In this document: positions 25,474 through 32,401 of the stretch, piece after piece | How positions within the stretch are numbered: position 1 is the first letter of the stretch | Layout of the letters: each line of letters begins with the position of its first letter | Assembly: GCA_947259585.1 (NCBI GenBank) | Contig: CAMYMV010000007.1 | Location: forward strand, 11,749-47,822 | DNA: 36,074 nt | Reading direction: 5' to 3' | Source: an uncultured Gemmatimonadales bacterium | GTDB lineage: Bacteria; Gemmatimonadota; Gemmatimonadetes; Palauibacterales; Palauibacteraceae | Translations under genes and position numbers: made by a program | Notes under the pieces: model-generated | The model's database searches: none | Seen by the model: the letters and a program-made list of their open reading frames with translations, nothing else | What the model was told of the DNA's origin: nothing

Positions 25474-26760
25474 TCAGTCGCGGCTGAAGACGGCCCCGTG
25501 CGGAGCGGCCGGCCCGGCGTCTCCGTGAGGCCAGCTGGCGCGCCGCAGATCCACTCCCGGGCGCCCGGCCAGAGGCTCTCGGAAGCTCTCCTCCAGCTCC
25601 ATCTCGCCCGTCTCGCGATCCAGCCGCGCGAGCAGCACCCGGCCAGCGAGGCCAGCGTAGCCCGTGATCACGATCCGCTCGCCGCCCGGCTCCAGGCTGA
25701 TCCAGTGCGGCACCTCCTCAGGCGCGAGCGTCAGCCGGGCGACCTCCACCGGCCGGTTCGGATCGGTGATGTCCAGGGTCACGAGGGCATGCTCGGCAGG
25801 AACCGTGTGAATCCAGAAACGCTCCGTCACGACGGGAAGCGCGCAGTACGTTCCTTCCCGCTGCGGGAACGCGTACACGAGCTCGGCCGATGGCTCCTCC
25901 TCCAGGCCGTCGAGCTTGTAGAGGCCGCAGGAGAACGTGGAGACGAGCACCGTCCGCCCGTCGACCAACAGCCTCGGCTCGGCCGTGCCCAGGTGCTCGG
26001 ATCCCAGGGCGCCGGGCTCCAGAACGACCGTGTTCCTCAGGGAGAGATCCGAGAGCCGCCAAACCTGCACCGCCGGATTGAGTGCGCCGGCCATGTCCGT
26101 GCTGGTGGTGACGACGCGGTCGAGTCCGGGGACGGTGCAGAGGCTGTAGGGTCGAATCGAGGGATCCAACTCGGGAACGGCGGCGCTCCCCGACCGGATC
26201 GGGACGCCGGCCGGATCCAGCTCGACCAGGCCTCCCGTCTCCACGGAGCTGCCGCCCGGGCGAGAGCGTCTCTGAAATGTGGCGAGGATGTTCCCGTTCG
26301 GGAGGCGCTCGAAGCTGTGCGGATGGTGGTATTCGCCGGCTTCCGCGAAGTAGCCCGCCAACGAGGGGGCCTCGGGGTCGTTGAAGTCGATGAGGAACGT
26401 CAGGCCCGCGTCGAACGCGTTGGCGAGAAGGATCCCGCCCTCGGGCATCGCGTGCTCGGTGTGGTGCGCCCGGCCGCCGAACCCGACGGCAAGGGTCGTG
26501 ACCACTTCCGCATAGGTCGGAGAGTCACGCCGCACGTCGATGACAGCCACGAAATCGCTCTCCGCCCCATCGTCATCCGCGGCCCACACGTACAGATAAC
26601 TCGCCGGATCGCGCCTCTCGGCGGCGGAGCCCTCGCCGCCTGCCGTCCTGCCGGGACCGTCTCGGCTGCAGCTCGTCGAGATGAGCAGTGCGATCCACAG
26701 CGCCTGCGCGAAGGGCTGTCGCAGGACGTGGATTCCTTTGGTCATCCAATGGCCGCTCAT
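25474..26760 (-). CDS. Selenium-binding-protein-like beta-propeller lipoprotein
   Basis: A 428-residue protein with a lipoprotein-type signal (about 1-30, ending LLISTSC). The mature part looks like the SBP56/methanethiol oxidase propeller: an HHTEH motif, a DFNDPEAPSLAGYF strand, EYHHPHSFERLPNGNILATF, PHWISLEPGGERIVITGY, and a C-terminal WPHGDAGPAAPHGAVF that resembles the family's HG...PHGxxF end. The cysteine pair typical of methanethiol oxidases (CSSC) is not visible, so that activity is doubtful. The start is ATG 26760, with GGAG about seven bases upstream; the frame continues to 26874 without signal-like sequence. It is divergent from the M1 peptidase gene. Confidence 0.65.
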   Translation of the reverse strand: MSGHWMTKGIHVLRQPFAQALWIALLISTSCSRDGPGRTAGGEGSAAERRDPASYLYVWAADDDGAESDFVAVIDVRRDSPTYAEVVTTLAVGFGGRAHHTEHAMPEGGILLANAFDAGLTFLIDFNDPEAPSLAGYFAEAGEYHHPHSFERLPNGNILATFQRRSRPGGSSVETGGLVELDPAGVPIRSGSAAVPELDPSIRPYSLCTVPGLDRVVTTSTDMAGALNPAVQVWRLSDLSLRNTVVLEPGALGSEHLGTAEPRLLVDGRTVLVSTFSCGLYKLDGLEEEPSAELVYAFPQREGTYCALPVVTERFWIHTVPAEHALVTLDITDPNRPVEVARLTLAPEEVPHWISLEPGGERIVITGYAGLAGRVLLARLDRETGEMELEESFREPLAGRPGVDLRRASWPHGDAGPAAPHGAVFSRD

Positions 26761-26931
26761 TCGACTCTCCGCGTCTCCTGTTACCGGGTGTCTTCGGAGG
26801 TCGTCAACAAGACAGCGTCGGCTCTCACGGGGTAACACGCAACTCGGATCGAACCCGAAGCGTTCTGTGTACACGAAGCCAACGTAGCGCTGCCGATTTC
26901 GACAGGGCCTCAGAGGATCAGGACATAGAGG

Positions 26932-29013
26932 ATGAAGCCAACGACCCGACTCGCATTCCTTTTCGTCGCTCTTGCGACGCTGAGCCTTTCAGCCGCCGTT
27001 CCCGACGTGCTGGGGCAGGCACCGCCCGACTCGCTGCAGCCAGCGGCCGGCTCGGTTCCGGCCGGCGAGGGCCCGGCAGATGAAGCTGCGGTACCTGCCG
27101 AGGAGTTGCCCGTCGACGGCGTATTCCGGCCCATCGACGTACCCTCACCCGACGAGTTCCGAACGGCTTCCGGCGCCCCGAACGCATCCTACTGGCAGCA
27201 GGACGTGAGCTACGAGATCAAGGTGGCATTGGATCCCGAGACCCATCGGATCACCGGCAGCGAGAAGGTCACGTACACCAACAACAGCCCGGACTCCCTC
27301 GCATCGATCTGGCTCCAGCTCGACCAGAACCTGTTCGAACCAGACAGCCGCGGAGCACAAAGGGCGGCGCGGATGGAAGAGGAAGCTGGCGACGTCCGAT
27401 TCCAGGGGATGTTCGAGGGCGGCGGCTACGACATCGAGCGGGTCGCCGTCATTCGAGACGAGGTTCCCCTCGAGGTCCCGTACGAGATCGACGGCACGAT
27501 GATGGAGATCAAGCTCGACCGGCCGGTGCAGCCCGTTGGCGGAGAGCTGGAGATCGAGGTGGACTTCTCGTTCACCATCCCCGAGTCGGGCGCCGACCGC
27601 ATGGGTCGCCTGAAGGTGAAGAAGGGTACGGTATACGAGCTCGCCCAGTGGTATCCGAGGGTCTTCGTCTATGACGACGTCACCGGCTGGAACGCGATGC
27701 CGTATCTCGGGCAGGGAGAGTTCTATCTTGAGTATGGCGATTTCGACGTCGAGATCACGGTTCCGCGCGACTTCGTTGTCGCCGCCACCGGTGAGCTGCA
27801 GAACCCGGAGGAGGTATTGACGGCCGACCAGCAAGGGAGGCTGGAGCTGGCGGGCAGGAGCTCCGTGACTGTTCCGATCGTCGAGAAAGACCACGTGGGC
27901 AAGGAAGAGTACCGGCCGATCGGGATGGGCCCTCTCACCTGGAAGTTCCGCGCCGAGGGCGTGCGCGATTTCGCCTGGGCCGGCTCAAAGGCGTTCATCT
28001 GGGATGCCGGCAGCTGGGACGGGATTCTGGCGATGTCGTTCTATCCCGAAGAGGGTCTCGGGGTGGGCGGTCGTGGCCCCCCGATACCGGGGTGGGAGAT
28101 GTCGACGGAATACGTCCTCCATGCCATCGAGTTCTACTCCACCCAGTGGTACAGGTATCCGTACCCGGTGGCGATCAACGTGGCGGGGACGGCGCTGGGG
28201 ATGGAGTACCCGATGATCGTCTTCTGCTCGGTGGATGCTCGCGGGCTCGGGCTGTTCCTCGTCACGGATCACGAGATCGCCCACACCTGGTTTCCGATGC
28301 TGGTCGGATCCGATGAGCGTCGATACGCGTGGATGGATGAAGGGTTCAACACCTTCATGAACCACTACTCTCTGACCGACTACGGGGGAGCCGACGCGTG
28401 GCCGGCCGATCCGGTGCTACCGAGAAACAGCGCGAGACTCACCCGATCCGAGGATCTGGCCGAGCCAATCATGACGGCACCCGATGATCTGAGTGAAGAC
28501 CAGCTCGGTTTCCTCGGATACACGAAGCCCGGGATGGTGCTCTATCTGTTGCGTGAGTACGTGCTGGGCCCTGACGTGTTCGACGCGGGATTGACGACGT
28601 ACATAGAACGCTGGGCCTACAGGCATCCGCAGCCGGCCGACTTCTTTCGGACGATGGAGGACGTCTCCGGCGAGGATCTCGATTGGTACTGGAACTCATG
28701 GCTCTACGGCAGCGGTTACCTGGATCAGGCGGTCACGGATGTCGCCCGTCAGGACGGGAACAGCACCGTCACCATCCGCAATCGCGGTGACGCCGTGATG
28801 CCGATGGAGGTCCGTTTCGTCTTTCGTGACGGAACTGACGAGTGCCGCAGGCTGCCGGTGGACATCTGGCGCGACAGCGACACGTACACCGTGGAGTTCG
28901 AGGGGAAGAACGTTCGGACGGTCCACATCGATCCACGCGGCATGCTGCCCGATGCGAACCGAAGCAACAACGTCCACGGCCGGGGCGTGGTGACACGCGT
29001 GGACGAGTGCTGA
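26932..29013 (+). CDS. M1 family metallopeptidase, exported
   Basis: A 693-residue aminopeptidase-like protein with a signal peptide (about 1-29, ending PDVLGQ). The zinc site HEIAHTW is at 447-451, with the third ligand E470 in WMDEGFNTF, exactly 18 residues on. The substrate-binding GMEYP (the GxMEN equivalent) lies about 42 residues earlier. The M1 N-terminal beta domain begins around SYEIKVALDPETHRITGSEKVTY. Proteins of this group in Gemmatimonadota-like bacteria are periplasmic peptidases that digest imported peptides. After the signal there is a 50-residue Pro/Ala/Glu-rich stretch. The ATG at 26932 is preceded by AGGA and GAGG motifs. The long gene-free region 29014-30093 follows. Confidence 0.92.
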   Translation: MKPTTRLAFLFVALATLSLSAAVPDVLGQAPPDSLQPAAGSVPAGEGPADEAAVPAEELPVDGVFRPIDVPSPDEFRTASGAPNASYWQQDVSYEIKVALDPETHRITGSEKVTYTNNSPDSLASIWLQLDQNLFEPDSRGAQRAARMEEEAGDVRFQGMFEGGGYDIERVAVIRDEVPLEVPYEIDGTMMEIKLDRPVQPVGGELEIEVDFSFTIPESGADRMGRLKVKKGTVYELAQWYPRVFVYDDVTGWNAMPYLGQGEFYLEYGDFDVEITVPRDFVVAATGELQNPEEVLTADQQGRLELAGRSSVTVPIVEKDHVGKEEYRPIGMGPLTWKFRAEGVRDFAWAGSKAFIWDAGSWDGILAMSFYPEEGLGVGGRGPPIPGWEMSTEYVLHAIEFYSTQWYRYPYPVAINVAGTALGMEYPMIVFCSVDARGLGLFLVTDHEIAHTWFPMLVGSDERRYAWMDEGFNTFMNHYSLTDYGGADAWPADPVLPRNSARLTRSEDLAEPIMTAPDDLSEDQLGFLGYTKPGMVLYLLREYVLGPDVFDAGLTTYIERWAYRHPQPADFFRTMEDVSGEDLDWYWNSWLYGSGYLDQAVTDVARQDGNSTVTIRNRGDAVMPMEVRFVFRDGTDECRRLPVDIWRDSDTYTVEFEGKNVRTVHIDPRGMLPDANRSNNVHGRGVVTRVDEC

Positions 29014-29146
29014 GCACGAGTGCCGAAGCAGCTCGAGCCGCTTTCTCGCCTCACTAAATCAGTCCGAATGGATGCCGGTCGGCCGCCTGGCATAAGGATG
29101 ACGGTTACGAAACTTTCGAAAAACATTCATTGCGCCGCTACGGGGG

Positions 29147-29175
29147 TTGCACAACAAAAAGATTTTTTCTATCAT
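29147..29175 (+). promoter_or_regulatory. Possible promoter of the structured RNA
   Basis: TTGCAC (29147-29152), exactly 17 bases, then TATCAT (29170-29175), with an A- and T-rich spacer. The -10 is a five-of-six match; the -35 matches only its first three bases. Transcription would start at about 29181-29183, which would cut off the left strand of the first helix proposed for the RNA below (29177-29181). Promoter and helix therefore do not fit perfectly together. Confidence 0.4.
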
Positions 29176-29176
29176 T

Positions 29177-29450
29177 GGGCGTGCTCAAGGAGGAAGCACC
29201 GGCGAGCCGGATCGCCGCGCCCTCTGACACAAGCACCGGTCGCCCGACTGGCGATAAACCGAAGGGCTTCGGCCCGGAAAACAGACGCCGAACCGCGGAT
29301 CGGGTGAAGCTGGTACCAGACTGGTGTGGTCTCGAAAGAGAAGCGCAATCGACCGAGACTGAATTGTCAGGAGGTAGAAGGGTTTACTCGCAAGGGTAAG
29401 TCAATCGTCCTCTCAGCCCCCGACACTCTTCGGAGTGCGCGGGGGCTGAG
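29177..29450 (+). ncRNA. Structured RNA candidate, about 270 bases
   Basis: No credible protein is encoded here, but paired segments follow one another. GGGCG/CGCCC (29177-29181, 29218-29222) closes a junction with hairpins at 29182-29198 and 29200-29217. CCGGTC-GCCC-GACTGG is at 29236-29251. GGGC-UUCG-GCCC (29264-29275) lies inside GGCG/CGCC (29250-29253, 29286-29289, alternative). UCUC-GAAA-GAGA is at 29330-29341, and UUACUC-GCAA-GGGUAA at 29384-29399. A final helix CTCAGCCCCCG/CGGGGGCTGAG (29412-29422, 29440-29450) is capped by CACUC-UUCG-GAGUG. Two cUUCGg and two GNRA loops occur on this strand only, which supports forward transcription. No T-run follows. It matches no RNA family I can name. 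Confidence 0.5.
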
Positions 29451-29477
29451 TACATCTAGGTATGTCTGGATCCTCCG

Positions 29478-29507
29478 TCGCTTCCAGGCCCCTCGCTTCC
29501 AGGCCCC
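29478..29507. repeat. Perfect tandem duplication, 15-base unit
   Basis: TCGCTTCCAGGCCCC occurs twice without a gap (29478-29492 and 29493-29507), between the structured RNA and the DnaA-box cluster. Confidence 0.9.
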
Positions 29508-29638
29508 ACTGCATCCGCATCCCGCCGCAGAATCCCTCAGCTCTTCAACGCGCGTTTTCGAGCCTGGCTTGCCCTGGGTTGGCTTGCACGTAGTCACCCG
29601 GCCTGCACTTCGTTTGAGCGGCTGGTCGCATCATCAGG

Positions 29639-29764
29639 GTTTTTGGAAAAATCTGGCTTAGTAGATTGTGGACAACTTGTGGATAAAAATTGGAAACACG
29701 TTGCGATGCCGGACAAAAACGCGCCCCGCTTCCGCCATCGAGTTATCCCCGCCCGTGTGGATTG
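29639..29764. other. DnaA-box cluster, candidate replication origin
   Basis: TGTGGATAA (29678-29686) is the exact reverse complement of the consensus DnaA box TTATCCACA. TGTGGACAA (29667-29675) is one base off, in the same orientation and 11 bases away. Two seven-of-nine matches follow, TTATCCCCG (29743-29751) and TGTGGATTG (29756-29764). Read on the reverse strand, the pair of boxes is followed after three bases by TAC-TAA (29663-29658), like a DnaA-trio, and then by an AT-rich stretch (29640-29656) that could be the unwinding element. It lies in the longest gene-free stretch of the window. No dnaA, dnaN or rpmH is seen nearby, so a DnaA-titration site or DnaA-regulated promoter is also possible. 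Confidence 0.45.
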
Positions 29765-29962
29765 CGCCGTCGATCAGCGAGACGAGCGGGCACGATGACT
29801 TCGACGACTAGGCGGTGGCGGCCGGAACCGTGATCGCGCGACGCCTGTTTTGCTGATGCAGGAGGCCACCTTCGCGCCCGGCAGACCGATCGTCGGCGGC
29901 AAGACGCGGCTGCCGTAGCGCCTCCTCGTGAATCGTACGAGTCGCGATCGCGTAACCTTGGG

Positions 29963-29991
29963 TTGACTCCCGATCTCCTCATTACTACGGT
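29963..29991 (+). promoter_or_regulatory. Possible promoter of the JAMM gene
   Basis: TTGACT (29963-29968), 17 bases, then TACGGT (29986-29991). The -35 is good and the -10 only moderate. The leader would be about 95 bases. A second -10-like TATAAC lies at 30070-30075 inside an inverted repeat. The rest of 29765-30093 shows nothing else I can name. Confidence 0.35.
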
Positions 29992-30059
29992 TATGTGTCC
30001 CGCCAGTACGCCCAACCGTCCTTTTGTCAGCCGCTGGAATCAGCATGCAAACGCTGTAA

Positions 30060-30080
30060 ATCACGGTAGTATAACGTGAT
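30060..30080. promoter_or_regulatory. Inverted repeat just before the JAMM gene
   Basis: ATCACG (30060-30065) and CGTGAT (30075-30080) flank nine bases that include most of a TATAAC hexamer. The site ends 13 bases before the start codon. It could be an operator for a dimeric regulator or a small leader hairpin. Confidence 0.35.
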
Positions 30081-30093
30081 AGCGTGAGGCAGA

Positions 30094-31536
30094 ATGACAG
30101 AATGGTGGGGACAGCATCAGGTAGGCGGGGAAGATCCCGCGCCGCCCGAAGCCTCGGGCAGCGGCGTCGAGCTCTCACTCCCGGCCGTCCCAAAGCCGGT
30201 CGCCAGCTCGGTCCTCTGGACACCCAAAGCCTGGGACTCGGCCGAACCCCCGGAAACCCGCGACATGGACCTCTTCGTCGGGCAAGCGGCGCTGAGGGCG
30301 ATCGCGAACCATCTTTCCGAACCCGGCGGTCGCGAGGGGTACGGCATGTTCTCGGGCCGGCTTGCCCGCTGCCCCGAGTCGGACACGTCATATCTGTCGA
30401 TCGAAGAGGCGCATCCAGCCCCCCACTCGATGCCGGAGAGCGAAGACCCCGTGGACCTTGCCCGGTTCAGGGAGTTCTGGCTCTCGCTCAGCATGAAGGT
30501 GAGCGCGCGCGAGCGGACTCTGGTCGGGTGGTATCATGCCCACCCCAGATTGGGGATCTCCTTTTCCAAGAGCGACCAGCGGATTCACCTGGCCCATTTT
30601 CCGAACCGCTGGCAATGCGCGCTCGTGCTCACCTCACAGGCGTCCAAGCGGGAGGCGGGCTTCTTCCAGCGAGATTCGAGAACCGGGGCTTTCCGCAGCA
30701 CCCCGGCTGCTTTTTATGAAGTCCTACCAGTGCGCAAGCTGAACGGCGGTCGAGTCGAGTCGTGGATCAGCTGGTCCAACTACAAGCCCCACCGTTCGGT
30801 CAAGATCTCCGGCCCGCGTTCGCGAGAGGCGACATTCGAGTTCGTGATCGACGCCTCCGAGGCGGGTGCGGGAGCGCTCCCGGGCAACGGGACAAACGGA
30901 AACAAGGGGCGGGCAGGGGATGAGGCTAGCGCGGAGACAGGGGGGGCGCCCGCCCCATCCGTTCTGCTGCCCCACTTCCTCAAGGCCAGGAAAGCGCAGC
31001 GACGTCGCCGACGAATCCGTCGGCTGGCGGCCGCCGCGGCAATCCTCGCGGTCGCGGCCGGCGGACTGACCGCGGCATCGGCCACGGGTCAGGTCGACTT
31101 GGCGGCGATGGTCGGTGATGTCCGCTTTCAGACGAAAGTCTTGGCCAGGGCGCTGGCCGAAACCCTCATCCCAACGAGTCAGGCAACCGCGGACGGGCAA
31201 GCCGGGGCGATCCCGATGGCGCGCGGGCAAAGCCCCGGAGCTCCGTCCGCGAATTCCGATATGAGCTTCGCGAGCCCGCCCGGCGATGCTGGCCAGATCC
31301 TCCTGGCGCGCATCCAGGAGTACGAGCGGGTCAGCACGGCGGCGGCCTACGAGGGCGAGACGGCGGCTTGCGAGCCGCTGAGCATGGCCTTCGGGCGAGT
31401 CGAGGCTGCAGCCGAGACCCTGATGGCCGGTCCCGACCCGTCCGCCAGCGGGGCGGTCGAAGACGAGGGGCTCGCGTCAGCGATCGAAGACGTCCGTCGC
31501 GACTATGACGCGAGCGGCTGCTCTTCTTCCGACTGA
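30094..31536 (+). CDS. Membrane-anchored JAMM-domain protein with Cys-pair module (protein B)
   Basis: A 480-residue protein. Residues about 57-215 form a JAB/MPN domain with a complete JAMM zinc motif: E81 in REGYGMFSG, then H148-x-H150-x10-D161 (HAHPRLGISFSKSD). JAMM enzymes cut isopeptide or peptide bonds after ubiquitin-like or other C-termini; the substrate here is unknown and no E1 or ubiquitin-like gene is adjacent. Residues 255-290 are a Gly/Ala linker, 298-310 a very basic stretch (KARKAQRRRRRIRR), and 311-331 a transmembrane segment. A further linker leads to a C-terminal helical module with C426 and C476 ending ASGC. The JAMM domain should be cytoplasmic and the Cys pair external. 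The ATG has GAGG four bases upstream. Confidence 0.8.
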   Translation: MTEWWGQHQVGGEDPAPPEASGSGVELSLPAVPKPVASSVLWTPKAWDSAEPPETRDMDLFVGQAALRAIANHLSEPGGREGYGMFSGRLARCPESDTSYLSIEEAHPAPHSMPESEDPVDLARFREFWLSLSMKVSARERTLVGWYHAHPRLGISFSKSDQRIHLAHFPNRWQCALVLTSQASKREAGFFQRDSRTGAFRSTPAAFYEVLPVRKLNGGRVESWISWSNYKPHRSVKISGPRSREATFEFVIDASEAGAGALPGNGTNGNKGRAGDEASAETGGAPAPSVLLPHFLKARKAQRRRRRIRRLAAAAAILAVAAGGLTAASATGQVDLAAMVGDVRFQTKVLARALAETLIPTSQATADGQAGAIPMARGQSPGAPSANSDMSFASPPGDAGQILLARIQEYERVSTAAAYEGETAACEPLSMAFGRVEAAAETLMAGPDPSASGAVEDEGLASAIEDVRRDYDASGCSSSD

Positions 31537-31636
31537 CGACCTGACGGCTGAGCGAGGCAGCCTACTGAGCCCGGCACCCGATCGAGCCGTGGCGCGCGCC
31601 CGGAGCCGGTCCGCCACCTAACCGACCCCATCCTGC

Positions 31637-31672
31637 CCACTCCATCTCATGACGCCACTCCATGCCATGACG
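31637..31672. repeat. Tandem 18-base repeat
   Basis: CCACTCCATCTCATGACG is followed directly by CCACTCCATGCCATGACG (16 of 18 identical), in the 221-base spacer after the JAMM gene. Confidence 0.85.
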
Positions 31673-31689
31673 ATCAGTGACCCGCCTCG

Positions 31690-31721
31690 CGGGTAGTGAG
31701 CGCCACGGGTAGTGAGCGTCA
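31690..31721. repeat. Tandem 16-base repeat
   Basis: CGGGTAGTGAGCGCCA is followed by CGGGTAGTGAGCGTCA (15 of 16 identical). The first copy overlaps a small hairpin, CCCGC-CTC-GCGGG (31681-31693). Confidence 0.85.
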
Positions 31722-31757
31722 AGGGAACCCGCGCATCGCCGTGCCAATCGAGATAGC

Positions 31758-32264
31758 ATGCACAACGACTACCACGACAAGAACCACGACAGGAAGGTGG
31801 GGAACACGAGGTTGCGCGCCGTCCCGATCATCGTTCTGGGAGCGATCAGCCTCTCCGGCTGCGCGAGCGGAGGTAGTCAACAGGAGGCCGAGCCCGGCAC
31901 CGTCGCATCCGGCGAGGCTCCCTCGGATGAGAAGGGTCGATATTTCGTCTTCTCCGGCGAATTCGATCAGGTCTTGCTGGCCACCAGGTCGGCCCTGTTG
32001 CAGGAAGGCTATGACATTCGCGGCGACTACGGCGTCGCCGATGGAGGTCAGCACGTGTTCCACGCGGACAAGTTCCCGACGCCTTTCGACGCGGGCACGA
32101 TTCTCCGGGTGGAGGTCGAAAGGCCGGAGCAATCCAGCCGGGAGGGCCCACGCACCGTGGTTCGCGTCTTCACGACGCGGCGAATCATGTCGAATCTCGA
32201 GGTCGGTGGAGATGCGTCGGAGGAGATCTTCCGGCGCATTCACTCGCTTCTCCGGCAGAGCTGA
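31758..32264 (+). CDS. Hypothetical lipoprotein
   Basis: A 168-residue protein with a lipobox LSGC after a hydrophobic run (RAVPIIVLGAISLSGC). The ATG at 31758 gives a long His/Asp-rich n-region (MHNDYHDKNHD) that is unusual before a signal peptide. A TTG at 31812, with GGAAGGTGGGG upstream, would start right before RAVP and looks more like a normal lipoprotein start; the choice is open. The mature domain (about 70-165) alternates strands and helices: GRYFVFSGEFDQVLLATRSALLQEGYDIRGDY..., and ends with a helix EEIFRRIHSLLRQS. This resembles small outer-membrane-assembly-type folds, but I cannot name a family. It lies downstream of the JAMM gene on the same strand, 221 bases away. Confidence 0.65.
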   Translation: MHNDYHDKNHDRKVGNTRLRAVPIIVLGAISLSGCASGGSQQEAEPGTVASGEAPSDEKGRYFVFSGEFDQVLLATRSALLQEGYDIRGDYGVADGGQHVFHADKFPTPFDAGTILRVEVERPEQSSREGPRTVVRVFTTRRIMSNLEVGGDASEEIFRRIHSLLRQS

Positions 32265-32401
32265 CCGGGCTCGAGCCAAACGCCCGGGCGCTTGGCGACC
32301 GGGGAACGCTCGACGAGCTGACATAGGAGCGACATGACGACTGCCCCGGATGGTTCTGGCGGGCATCGGCGCGCTGGCCTCTGCTGGCCGAAGGGTGACG
32401 C

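Noticed and set aside
29147..29175. Confident assignment of this promoter to the structured RNA
   Set aside because: The predicted start at about 29181 removes one strand of the first helix, so either the promoter or that helix is wrong. Kept only as a possibility.
29130..29661. Two overlapping small frames (89 and 111 codons)
   Set aside because: Their sequences are basic and low in hydrophobic content and lack a ribosome site at a usable start. The base pairing of the region argues for RNA rather than protein.
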